In this document: positions 8,246 to 14,583 of the stretch, in pieces | Numbering within the stretch: the first letter of the stretch is position 1 | Layout: every line of letters begins with the position of its first letter | Made by a program: the position numbers and the translations under genes | The notes under the pieces: generated by a model | Told to the model about the DNA's origin: nothing | Seen by the model: only the letters and a program-made list of their open reading frames with translations | Database searches by the model: none | Source: JBOGEN01 sp050743265 | GTDB lineage: Bacteria; Actinomycetota; Actinomycetes; JBOGEN01 | NCBI GenBank assembly: GCA_050743265.1 | Contig: JBOGEN010000060.1 | Location: 1-14,688 of the forward strand | Length of the DNA: 14,688 nucleotides | Direction: 5' to 3'

Positions 8246-9141
8246 AGGAGTCCGGCCTCCGCGAGGTCCGTACGCAGCAGGGCCGTCTGCTCGTCGGTGG
8301 CGTCCACCAGCGGGGCGCGCACCGGGCCGTCGTGCACCCCGGCCAGGCGCAGTGCAGCCTTCACCATGATCGCCCCCTGTGTCCGGGTCATGATCGCGCG
8401 CACCGCGGGGAGCGTCTTGTAGTGGAGCTCCCTGGCGCCGCCGAGGTCGCCCGCCCCGGCGCGGCGGATCATCTCGGCGAAGTCGCCGGCCGCGACGTGG
8501 CCGACCACGCTGACCAGCCCGGAGGCGCCGACGGCCAGCCAGGCCAGGTTGAGCGCGTCGTCACCGCAGTAGTACGCGAGCCCGCCCCGGGCCATGACCC
8601 ACGACCCGTGGTACAGGTCGGCCTTGGCGTCCTTCACCGCGACGATGCGCTCGTGCTGGGCGAGCCGGACCAGCGTCTCGGGCTCGATCGGCACCCCCGT
8701 ACGGCTCGGGATGTCGTAGAGCATCACCGGCAGGTCGGTCGCGTCGGCCACCGCGGTGAAGTGGCGGTACAGGCCCTCCTGCGGGGGCTTGTTGTAGTAC
8801 GGCGTCACGAGGAGCAGCCCGTGCGCGCCGGCCTTCTCCGCGGCCCTGGCCAGCTCCATGGAGTGCGCGGTGTCGTTCGTGCCGGCCCCGGCGACGACGG
8901 TGGCCCGGTCGCCCACCGCCTCCACGACGGCCCGGAGCAGCCTGTCCTTCTCGGAGTCGGTCGTGGTCGGGGACTCCCCCGTGGTGCCGCTCACGACGAG
9001 ACCGTCGTTGCCGGCGCCCACCAGGTGGGTGGCGATGCGCTGGGCACCGTCCACATCGAGGTCGCCGCTCGGCGTGAACGGGGTGACCATCGCGGTGAGC
9101 ATGCGGCCGAAGGGGGCCGCCCGCGTCGGAGAACCAGGCAT
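8242..9141 (-). CDS. dapA: 4-hydroxy-tetrahydrodipicolinate synthase
   Basis: 299-residue TIM-barrel aldolase that condenses pyruvate with aspartate-semialdehyde, the first committed step to diaminopimelate and lysine. Seen: the GTTGE pyruvate-binding motif (52-56), YYNKPP (115-120) with the second Tyr of the proton relay, Y142 in YDIPSRTG, and the Schiff-base lysine K170 in VAVKDAKAD. Length and motifs fit the family. The ATG at 9141 has no ribosome site just upstream; a TAGCGT -10-like hexamer ends 6 nt before it, which suggests a leaderless mRNA. The 3' end overlaps the GTG of rnj by 4 nt. The N-terminal extension of about 12 residues before FGRMLTAMVTPF is normal for actinobacterial members. 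Confidence 0.97.
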   Translation of the reverse strand: MPGSPTRAAPFGRMLTAMVTPFTPSGDLDVDGAQRIATHLVGAGNDGLVVSGTTGESPTTTDSEKDRLLRAVVEAVGDRATVVAGAGTNDTAHSMELARAAEKAGAHGLLLVTPYYNKPPQEGLYRHFTAVADATDLPVMLYDIPSRTGVPIEPETLVRLAQHERIVAVKDAKADLYHGSWVMARGGLAYYCGDDALNLAWLAVGASGLVSVVGHVAAGDFAEMIRRAGAGDLGGARELHYKTLPAVRAIMTRTQGAIMVKAALRLAGVHDGPVRAPLVDATDEQTALLRTDLAEAGLL

Positions 9142-9147
9142 GGAGAC

Positions 9148-9174
9148 ACGCTACCGGTGAAAGGGTGACCACAA
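9148..9174 (-). promoter_or_regulatory. Probable leaderless promoter of dapA
   Basis: TAGCGT (9153-9148) fits the actinobacterial TAnnnT -10 element, and GTCTCC separates it from the dapA ATG at 9141. That spacing would place the transcription start at or next to the A of the ATG. A weak -35-like TTGTGG (9174-9169) lies 15 nt further upstream. No Shine-Dalgarno sequence is present, which fits leaderless translation. This is inferred from pattern only. Confidence 0.5.
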
Positions 9175-9175
9175 A

Positions 9176-9224
9176 GGGAGACCCGCCGCTACCTGCTCGG
9201 GGGTCCAGGCAGCGGCGGGATCCC
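9176..9224 (-). terminator. Strong GC hairpin with a short U-tract, downstream of thyX
   Basis: Arms 9219-9206 and 9195-9182 form a 14-bp stem on the minus strand, with one G-U wobble and a 10-nt loop. An outer GGGA/UCCC helix (9224-9221 with 9179-9176) extends it across a small internal loop. The wobble would be an A-C mismatch on the plus strand, so the fold favours minus-strand RNA. UUUG follows directly on that strand. It sits just before the dapA promoter, where a thyX or small-RNA terminator would be expected. Confidence 0.5.
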
Positions 9225-9394
9225 ACAACACATCGTGCCACAGGACAGGCCGCTGTCTGTCCTGCGAACGGGGGATTCTCACCCAGACTTTCGGATGACT
9301 TTGCCTCATCCTCTCGTGCGGTGACCGCCCTGTCACGCACCGGAGCGAAAAAGGTCTGAGAGTCGCATGGTGGGCCGGGACGGCATCGCTCCGG
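9182..9394 (-). ncRNA. Candidate structured RNA (thyX 3' UTR or small RNA)
   Basis: The thyX-dapA spacer holds a series of inverted repeats readable as minus-strand RNA: CCGGAGCG (9394-9387) with CGCTCCGG (9347-9340), perfect over 8 bp; GTGC-GTGAC with GTCAC-c-GCAC (9340-9316), 9 bp with one bulge; CAGGACAG with CTGTCCTG (9264-9241), perfect 8 bp with an 8-nt loop; then the terminator-like 9219-9182 hairpin. It matches no riboswitch or RNA family that I recognise. A 61-codon open frame (9336-9151) overlaps it. It has no homology I recognise and only a GTG start without a good ribosome site, so I treat the region as RNA rather than coding. Confidence 0.3.
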
Positions 9395-9420
9395 ACCCGG
9401 GACGGGAAGCTCCCCCGGGG

Positions 9421-10152
9421 CTACGGAGCCACCCGGCCGTGGGCCTCGAACGCCTCGTGGGTGAGCGGCATGAGCGCGGCCCACTCGGCCTCCATCCGCT
9501 CCGCCACCATCTCGATCTCGCGTTGCGGGAACGAGGGGTAACGCGCCGCGTCCCGGCGGGTGCGGAGCGAGAGGAAGTTCATCAGCGAGCGGGCGTTCAG
9601 CGTCACGTACATCGACGAGTAGGTGGACACCGGCAGGACGCCCCGGGCGACCTCACGGGCCACCCCCGCGTCGAGCATCTCCCGGTAGGCCTTGTACGCC
9701 TCGTGGCAGGCCCGCTGTGTGACCTCCCGGACCGTGGCGTACTGCTCCGGGGTGCCCTCGACGAAGTCGTACGCCCCGGGCTTGCCGACCTGGATCAGGC
9801 GGCGGTCGGGACCCGGCACGTAGAACACCGGGTTGAGCTCCCGGTAACGACCCGACTCCTCGTTGTAGCTGGCGAATCGGTGCCGCATCATCTCGCGGAA
9901 CACGAAGATCGGGGCGCTCACGTAGAAGGTGAGCACGGAGTGCTCGAAGGGGGTCCCGTGGCGGTCGCGCAGGAGGTAGTTGATCAGGCCCTTGGACCGT
10001 TCGGCGTCGGCGTCCACGTCCTCGAGGGACCGCTCCCCCTTCGTGGACACCCTCGCGGCGAAGAGGATGTCGGCGTCGGCGGCGGTGGCCTTGACCAGCT
10101 CGACCGTGACGTCGCTGCGGAACTCGACCTCGGGGGAATCCTGCTGGACCAC
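9421..10152 (-). CDS. thyX: Flavin-dependent thymidylate synthase
   Basis: 243-residue FAD- and NADPH-dependent enzyme that methylates dUMP to dTMP using methylene-tetrahydrofolate, without producing dihydrofolate. The diagnostic ThyX motif RHRxxSxNExSxRY is complete at 90-103 (RHRFASYNEESGRY). Other family features are HGTPFEHSVLTFYVSAPIF (65-83) and the C-terminal NARSLMNFLSLR. The GTG start at 10152 follows AAGGAG (10166-10161) at 8 nt. It lies upstream of dapA and rnj in the conserved actinobacterial order, but the 279-bp structured spacer suggests separate transcription from dapA. Identification is secure. Confidence 0.97.
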   Translation of the reverse strand: MVQQDSPEVEFRSDVTVELVKATAADADILFAARVSTKGERSLEDVDADAERSKGLINYLLRDRHGTPFEHSVLTFYVSAPIFVFREMMRHRFASYNEESGRYRELNPVFYVPGPDRRLIQVGKPGAYDFVEGTPEQYATVREVTQRACHEAYKAYREMLDAGVAREVARGVLPVSTYSSMYVTLNARSLMNFLSLRTRRDAARYPSFPQREIEMVAERMEAEWAALMPLTHEAFEAHGRVAP

Positions 10153-10203
10153 GTCACCTGCTCCTTCGTCGTCACGGCCGGGCGGGGCGCCCGCTAGGAG
10201 CCC

Positions 10204-10228
10204 AGGCTAGGACCGGGCGCCGACACTA
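10204..10228 (-). promoter_or_regulatory. Candidate thyX promoter
   Basis: Two TAnnnT-type -10 hexamers lie upstream of thyX on the minus strand: TAGTGT (10228-10223) and TAGCCT (10209-10204). The latter would give an untranslated leader of about 45 nt. No good -35 hexamer is visible for either. The leader contains a small CGGGCG/CGCCCG hairpin (10179-10193). Tentative. Confidence 0.3.
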
Positions 10229-10246
10229 CCGCTGACTCGGCGCTGC

Positions 10247-10324
10247 TGGTCGACGTCGCTAATGGTCGACGTCGCTAATGGTCGACGTCGCTACTGGTCG
10301 AAGTCGCTACTGGTCGAAGTCGAG
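10247..10324 (-). repeat. Five 16-bp tandem repeats covering the 3' end and stop of paaE
   Basis: Plus-strand units tggtcgacgtcgct plus two spacer bases recur at 10247, 10263, 10279, 10295 and 10311 with one or two changes per unit; the last is partial. On the minus strand each junction carries a TAG: the real paaE stop at 10309-10307, then 10293-10291, 10277-10275 and 10261-10259. At 16-nt spacing these stops fall in all three reading frames. The array starts inside the final paaE codons (encoding DFDQ) and ends about 95 bp before the thyX start. Confidence 0.9.
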
Positions 10325-11452
10325 GACGAGGGTCGGCGTCGTGGGGTGTGACTGGCAGGCCAACACGAACCCGCTCTCGAGCTCGTCCCGCTCCAGGGCG
10401 TAGTTGCGGTCCATCTCGACCTCACCCTCGACGAGCTTCGCTCGGCAGGTGCCGCACACCCCGCCCTTGCAGGCGAACGGGGCGTCCGCGCGGACGGCCA
10501 GGGTGGCCTCGAGCACGGACCTCCCTCGGGCGGCCAGCTCGAACGTGGAGGCGCGCCCGTCGAGGTAGACGGTGACCGTGCTGGTGGGGCCTTCGCTGGC
10601 AGGGCCGTCGCCGGTGGGCTCGGACCCGGACCCGGCCCGGCGTACGGGCGCGCCGTTCCTCGCGGCCCGCACCGGCGGCTCGTCCTCGACGTGGAAGAGC
10701 TCGGCGTGGACGTGGTCCCGGTCGACCCCGGCGGCAACCAGGGTGTCCCGCGCCTGGGTGACCATCTCGAACGGCCCGCACAGGAACCACTCGTCCACGG
10801 TCTCCGGCGGGAGCAGCGTGCCGAACAGGGCACGCAGCTTGTCGGCGTCGATGCGGCCGTGGAAGAGGTCCACCTCGACGGGCTCGCGGGAGAGCACGTG
10901 CACCAGCGTGAACCGGTCCGGGTAGCGGTCCTTGAGGTCGGCGAGCTCGTCGAGGAACATCACGCTGGCGGTCGTGCGGTTGCCGTACACGAGGGTCACC
11001 TGGCTGGCGGGCTCGACCTCGAGCACCGTGCTGACCAGCGAGAGTACCGGGGTGATGCCGCTGCCGGCGGCGATCGCGACGTAGTGCCTGGCCTGCGAGG
11101 GGTCGAGCGCCGTGGTGAACCGGCCGGTCGGGGTCATGACCTCGAGCTCGTCGCCGGCGGTGAGCCCGTCCAGGGCGTACCCCGAGAAGACCCCCTCCTC
11201 GATGCGCTTCACCGCGACCCGCAGCACGCCCGACGAGGCTGGTGCGCAGATCGAGTAGTTGCGCCGGATGTCCTCCCCGTCGACGGTGGTCCGCAGGGTG
11301 AGGTGCTGGCCCGGGGCGAACCGGTACGCCGCGCCGAGGTCGTCCGGCACGTCGAAAGTCACGGTGACCGCGTCGTCGGTGAGCCGCTCGACGGCGGACA
11401 CCCGCAGCGTGTGGAAGACCGCGTGCTGCCGGGGGGCGGTGCGTGCGGCCAT
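10307..11452 (-). CDS. paaE: Phenylacetyl-CoA 1,2-epoxidase, reductase subunit
   Basis: 381-residue iron-sulfur flavoprotein that passes electrons from NAD(P)H through FAD and a plant-type [2Fe-2S] cluster to the PaaAC oxygenase. The N-terminal FAD domain has RNYS (64-67); the nucleotide-binding domain has GSGITP (130-135) and the LCGPFEMV region (224-231). A Gly/Ser/Pro-rich linker (265-290) leads to a C-terminal ferredoxin domain with cluster ligands C328, C333, C336 (CKGGVCGTC) and C366. The frame stays open upstream to 11572, but ATG at 11452 shares one base with the paaD stop (TGATG) and precedes the conserved N-terminus, so I use it. It is last in paaABCDE. Its final codons and stop are re-copied in a 16-bp tandem repeat. 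Confidence 0.95.
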   Translation of the reverse strand: MAARTAPRQHAVFHTLRVSAVERLTDDAVTVTFDVPDDLGAAYRFAPGQHLTLRTTVDGEDIRRNYSICAPASSGVLRVAVKRIEEGVFSGYALDGLTAGDELEVMTPTGRFTTALDPSQARHYVAIAAGSGITPVLSLVSTVLEVEPASQVTLVYGNRTTASVMFLDELADLKDRYPDRFTLVHVLSREPVEVDLFHGRIDADKLRALFGTLLPPETVDEWFLCGPFEMVTQARDTLVAAGVDRDHVHAELFHVEDEPPVRAARNGAPVRRAGSGSEPTGDGPASEGPTSTVTVYLDGRASTFELAARGRSVLEATLAVRADAPFACKGGVCGTCRAKLVEGEVEMDRNYALERDELESGFVLACQSHPTTPTLVLDFDQ

Positions 11453-11964
11453 CAGATCGCCTTGAAATGGTCGAACGGCTCCAGGCACGCGTCGCAGCGG
11501 TACAGCGCCTTGCAGGCGGTGGAGCCGAACCGGCTGAGCAGCCGGGTGTCCAGCGAGCCGCACTGCGGGCACCGCACGGACAGCCCGACCAGCACCGGGG
11601 CAGCGCTGGCACGCGCAGCCGGGGGTGCGATGCCGGCCTCGTCCAGCGCGCGCCTGCCCTCCTCGGTCATCCAGTCCGTCGTCCAGGCCGGCGAGAGCAC
11701 GGTGCGGACGCGCACGCCGGGGTGGCCCGCCCCGGCGAGGGCAGCCTCGACGTCGGCCCGGATCGTGTCCATCGCCGGGCAGCCCGAGTAGGTCGGGGTG
11801 ATCGTCACCTGGACCACCCCCGCCTCGTCGACGGTGACGTCGCGCAGGATGCCGAGGTCCTCGATCGAGATCACGGGGATCTCCGGGTCGACGACCTGTG
11901 CCAGCACCGCGCGGGCGTCCCGAGCGGTGGCCTCCCGGGCAGCCCGGGCGGGCGCGCCCGTCAC
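11452..11964 (-). CDS. paaD: PaaD, MIP18/DUF59-family Fe-S maturation factor for the epoxidase
   Basis: 170-residue protein needed for a functional PaaABCE complex in other bacteria, probably in Fe-S or metal-centre assembly. The MIP18 (DUF59) domain spans about 15-95 with DPEIPVISIEDLGIL (26-40) and the reactive-Cys motif YSGCPAM (C62). The C-terminal domain holds C132, C135, C151, C157 and C160, a zinc-ribbon-like CPQC ... CDAC pattern typical of PaaD. The open frame extends upstream to 12129 inside paaC, but GTG at 11964 forms a GTGA overlap with the paaC stop and follows a GGGGG stretch, so I choose it. GTG at 11967 is equally possible. The 3' end overlaps paaE by one base. Confidence 0.92.
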   Translation of the reverse strand: MTGAPARAAREATARDARAVLAQVVDPEIPVISIEDLGILRDVTVDEAGVVQVTITPTYSGCPAMDTIRADVEAALAGAGHPGVRVRTVLSPAWTTDWMTEEGRRALDEAGIAPPAARASAAPVLVGLSVRCPQCGSLDTRLLSRFGSTACKALYRCDACLEPFDHFKAI

Positions 11965-12749
11965 CACGTCGCCCCCGGGTGCGCCCGGTGCAGGTGCTGC
12001 ATCTCCGCGAGGAGGTAGCCGAGGTGCTCGGTGTGCAGGCCGGTGCGGCCGCCGCCCGGCGCCGTCCAGGTCCCGTCCGGCAGTGTCAGGGTGGCCTCCT
12101 CCAGGACCCGGGCGACCTGTTCGGCCCACGCGTCGCGCAGGGTGCCCACGTCCACCGCGACCCCGGCCTCGACCAGTGACTGCTCGAGCCCGTCGGAGCG
12201 GAACATCTCGTCGACGTACGGCCAGAGCCAGTCGACGGCCTCCTGCGTACGCCGGTGGGACTCCTCTGTGCCGTCGCCGAGCCGGACCGTCCAGGCGCCC
12301 GCGTGCTCGCGGTGGTAGGCGACCTCCTTGACCGCCTTGGCGGCCACGGCGGCGAGGGTCTCGTCGCGGGAGTCGACGAGACGCGCGTACAGGGCGTGGA
12401 GGTACGTGCTGACGAACAGCTGCCGGACGACCGTGCGGGCGAAGTCCCCGTTGGGCAGCTCGACGATCTGCAGGTTCGTGATGTCACGCTCGTCGCGCAG
12501 GTACGCGAGGTCGTCCTCGGACCTGGCCGTGCCGGTGGCGGCACCCTCGCACTCCCCCGCGTACGTGAGCAGGCTGCGCGCCTGCCCGAGCAGGTCGAGC
12601 GCGATGTTCGTGAGCGCGATGTCCTCCTCGATCTCGGGGCCGTTCGCGCACCACTCGGCGAGCCGGTGCGAGAGCACGAGCGCGTCGTCACCCAGCCGCA
12701 GGGCGTACGTGGCACGCGCGGCGCTCTCGGAGGCGGTGAGCGAGCTCAC
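11961..12749 (-). CDS. paaC: Phenylacetyl-CoA 1,2-epoxidase, structural subunit PaaC
   Basis: 262-residue all-alpha, ferritin-like subunit that pairs with the catalytic PaaA in the epoxidase core. It is known in the family to be structural, without its own di-iron centre. Recognised by LGDDALVLSHRLAEWCANGP (19-38), EEDIALTNIALDLLGQAR (41-58), LRDERDITN (84-92), LPNGDFARTVVRQLF (98-112) and KEVAYHREHAG (141-151). Starts with GTG at 12749 overlapping the paaB stop by 4 nt, and ends overlapping paaD by 4 nt. Third gene of the operon. Confidence 0.95.
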   Translation of the reverse strand: MSSLTASESAARATYALRLGDDALVLSHRLAEWCANGPEIEEDIALTNIALDLLGQARSLLTYAGECEGAATGTARSEDDLAYLRDERDITNLQIVELPNGDFARTVVRQLFVSTYLHALYARLVDSRDETLAAVAAKAVKEVAYHREHAGAWTVRLGDGTEESHRRTQEAVDWLWPYVDEMFRSDGLEQSLVEAGVAVDVGTLRDAWAEQVARVLEEATLTLPDGTWTAPGGGRTGLHTEHLGYLLAEMQHLHRAHPGATW

Positions 12750-13051
12750 AGGTGCCGCACCTCGGCGGGGATGTCGTAGAAGGTCGGGTGGCGGTAGGCC
12801 TTGTCGCCGGCGGGGTCGAAGAACGCGTCCTTCTCGTCCGGGCTGGACGCGGTGATGGCCTCCGACGGCACGACCCAGAGGCTCACGCCCTCGGACCGGC
12901 GGGTGTAGACGTCCCGCGCCATGCGCAGGGCCATCGTCGCGTCGGACGCGTGCAGACTGCCCACGTGGTTATGGGAGAGGCCGCGCCGGCTGCGGACGAA
13001 CACCTCCCACAGCGGCCACTCGCGCCGGGACGTCCCAGTGTCGTCGCTCAC
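12746..13051 (-). CDS. paaB: Phenylacetyl-CoA 1,2-epoxidase subunit PaaB
   Basis: 101-residue small subunit thought to bridge PaaA-PaaC dimers. Family landmarks: WPLWEVFVRSRRGLSHNHVG (12-31), then SLHASDATMALRMARDVYTR (32-51), and the C-terminal FFDPAGDKAYRHPTFYDIP. Start: GTG at 13051 overlaps the paaA stop in a GTGA junction. The frame continues open far upstream in antiparallel-looking, Arg-rich sequence that is a shadow of paaA and must not be taken as part of PaaB. It overlaps paaC by 4 nt. Confidence 0.94.
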   Translation of the reverse strand: MSDDTGTSRREWPLWEVFVRSRRGLSHNHVGSLHASDATMALRMARDVYTRRSEGVSLWVVPSEAITASSPDEKDAFFDPAGDKAYRHPTFYDIPAEVRHL

Positions 13052-14043
13052 GCGACCGAGCCCTCCGTCGCGGCGCGGGTGCGCTGCTTCTCGGCGTACG
13101 CCATGGCGGCCTCGCGGACCCACGCACCCCCGTCGTGGGCGCGGCGCCGGTGCTCTAGGCGCTGGCGGTTGCACGGACCGTTGCCCTTGACCACAGCGAA
13201 GAACTCGTCCCAGTCGACCTCGCCGTAGTCGTAGTGCCCGCGTTCGTCGTTCCATGCCAGCACAGCGTCGGGCAGCGTGAGCCCCAGCACCTCGGCCTGC
13301 GGCACGATCATGTCGACGAACTTCTGGCGCAGCTCGTCGTTGGTGTGCCGCTTGATCTTCCAGGCCATCGACTGGGCGGAGTGCGTGGACTGCGCGTCCG
13401 GCGGCCCGAACATCGCGACCGAGGGCCAGTACCATCGGTTCACCGCGTCCTGGGCCATGTCCTTCTGGGCGGGCGTCCCGTGCGCGAGCGTGTGCAGGAT
13501 CTCGAAGCCCTGGCGCTGGTGGAACGACTCCTCCTTGCAGACCCGCACCATCGCCCGGGCGTACGGGCCGTACGAGCAGCGGCACAGCGGCACCTGGTTG
13601 GTGATCGCCGCGCCGTCCACGAGCCAGCCGATCGCCCCGACATCGGCCCAGGTCAGCGTCGGGTAGTTGAAGATCGAGGAGTACTTCTGACGACCGGCGT
13701 GGAGCAGGTCGAGCAGCTCGTCGCGCGACACGCCCAGCGTCTCGGCCGCGCTGTAGAGGTAGAGCCCGTGGCCGGCCTCGTCCTGCACCTTGGCCAGCAG
13801 GATCGCCTTGCGGCGCAGGCTCGGCGCGCGCGTGATCCAGTTGCCCTCGGGCTGCATGCCGATGATCTCGGAGTGCGCGTGCTGGGCGATCTGGCGGACG
13901 AGGGTCTTGCGGTACCCCTCGGGCATCCAGTCGCGCGGCTCGATGCGCGCGTCCGCGTCGACGAGTGCCTGGAAGCGGGCCTCGACCCCGTCGGCGTCGT
14001 CGCGCTGCAGGGGGGCCGGCCTGGCGGCGGCGTCCGTACTCAT
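13048..14043 (-). CDS. paaA: Phenylacetyl-CoA 1,2-epoxidase, catalytic di-iron subunit PaaA
   Basis: 331-residue monooxygenase subunit that epoxidises the ring of phenylacetyl-CoA, the second step of the aerobic hybrid phenylacetate pathway. Helical ferritin-like fold with likely di-iron ligands in AHSEIIGM (E59), QDEAGHG (E89, H92) and KEESFHQRQG (E172, H175). Other landmarks are YLYSAAETLG and WYWPSVAMFGPPD (204-216). ATG at 14043 has GGAG at good spacing and gives the family N-terminus. A longer in-frame start at 14169 would add 42 residues read from the promoter and operator region, so I reject it. First gene of paaABCDE; its GTGA junction leads to paaB. No paaK, paaG, paaZ or regulator gene is present in the window. 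Confidence 0.96.
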   Translation of the reverse strand: MSTDAAARPAPLQRDDADGVEARFQALVDADARIEPRDWMPEGYRKTLVRQIAQHAHSEIIGMQPEGNWITRAPSLRRKAILLAKVQDEAGHGLYLYSAAETLGVSRDELLDLLHAGRQKYSSIFNYPTLTWADVGAIGWLVDGAAITNQVPLCRCSYGPYARAMVRVCKEESFHQRQGFEILHTLAHGTPAQKDMAQDAVNRWYWPSVAMFGPPDAQSTHSAQSMAWKIKRHTNDELRQKFVDMIVPQAEVLGLTLPDAVLAWNDERGHYDYGEVDWDEFFAVVKGNGPCNRQRLEHRRRAHDGGAWVREAAMAYAEKQRTRAATEGSVA

Positions 14044-14078
14044 GGCGTGCTCCAGCCGTACGCGGGGAACAGCCACCC

Positions 14079-14107
14079 AGGCTAGCACGCGTGTGACGCA
14101 ATCACAC
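14079..14107 (-). promoter_or_regulatory. paa operon promoter with overlapping 17-bp palindromic operator
   Basis: GTGTGA and TCACAC form perfect 6-bp arms around CGCAA (14091-14107). Downstream on the minus strand TAGCCT (14084-14079) is a TAnnnT -10 candidate; it would give a leader of about 29 nt before the paaA ATG. The palindrome covers the -35 position, where a repressor would block polymerase. It partly resembles PaaX-type TGTGATT sites but has dyad symmetry. It is unlike CRP sites, which need a 6-nt centre. The regulator is unknown. Confidence 0.5.
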
Positions 14108-14220
14108 CACTTGTGCGGAGACCTGTAATGCCTCGGGGTCTCGGGGCTGGTCTGGGCGCGCTCGGGCACGCTGGAGCTGCCTCGCCGGGCCCTGGCTCGT
14201 CGTGGTCCTCACAGCGGCTG

Positions 14221-14583
14221 TCAGGCGGCGGACCCGTCCGAGATCAGGCAGAACTCGTTGCCCTCGGGGTCGCGCCAGACCCGCCACGGCCCGCGTGCTC
14301 CCGGGTTGACGTCACTGGCGGGGCTCGCACCGAGCTCACGGGCCCGCTCCCCGGCGACGAGGGCGTCCGGCACGTCGAGGTCAAGGTGGACGCGGTTCTT
14401 CCCCACCTTCGGCTCGGGGACGCGCTGGAACGAGAGCACCGCCCCGCCGGGCGACACCGGCTCGAGGTCGAGCCACTCCTCGTCCTGCTCGGCCACCTCG
14501 AGGGCGAGCAGGTTCGACCAGAACGCCGACACGCGGGCGAGGTCGGTGCAGTCCAACACCACGTGGGCGACCCGGACCCGCAT
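14221..14583 (-). CDS. VOC (glyoxalase/bleomycin-resistance fold) family protein
   Basis: 120-residue single-domain vicinal-oxygen-chelate protein; substrate unknown. It starts with the usual beta strand RVAHVVLDCTDLARVSAFW, has the central strand NRVHLDLDV (63-71) and ends with DPEGNEFCLI (106-115), the hallmark C-terminal motif of this group. H7, H67 and E110 occupy the positions that often bind metal. ATG at 14583 follows GAGG at about 8 nt and shares a base with an upstream stop (TGATG). The frame also runs upstream to 14622 from a poorer start. It lies upstream of paaA in the same direction, but 177 bp and a paa promoter separate them, so a role in phenylacetate breakdown is not implied. 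Confidence 0.88.
   Translation of the reverse strand: MRVRVAHVVLDCTDLARVSAFWSNLLALEVAEQDEEWLDLEPVSPGGAVLSFQRVPEPKVGKNRVHLDLDVPDALVAGERARELGASPASDVNPGARGPWRVWRDPEGNEFCLISDGSAA

Noticed and set aside
9151..9336. 61-codon minus-strand and 64-codon plus-strand frames in the thyX-dapA gap
   Set aside because: No recognisable homology and poor starts; they overlap multiple inverted repeats that fit RNA structure better. Not fully excluded for the minus-strand frame.
10247..10324. CRISPR-like array
   Set aside because: Units are 16 bp in direct tandem with no unique spacers, and they begin within a gene; no cas genes are nearby.
13052..14101. Upstream extension of the paaB frame giving a 451-residue fusion
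   Set aside because: The extra sequence is an out-of-frame, Arg/Pro/Gly-rich reading of paaA; the GTGA overlap at 13051 gives the normal PaaB length.
14091..14107. CRP/FNR-type binding site
   Set aside because: The arms resemble TGTGA/TCACA, but the centre is 5 nt instead of 6, so helix phasing is wrong for CRP.
14118..14142. Terminator after the VOC gene
   Set aside because: Only a 6-bp GAGACC/GGTCTC stem with a 13-nt loop and no T-run; too weak to call.
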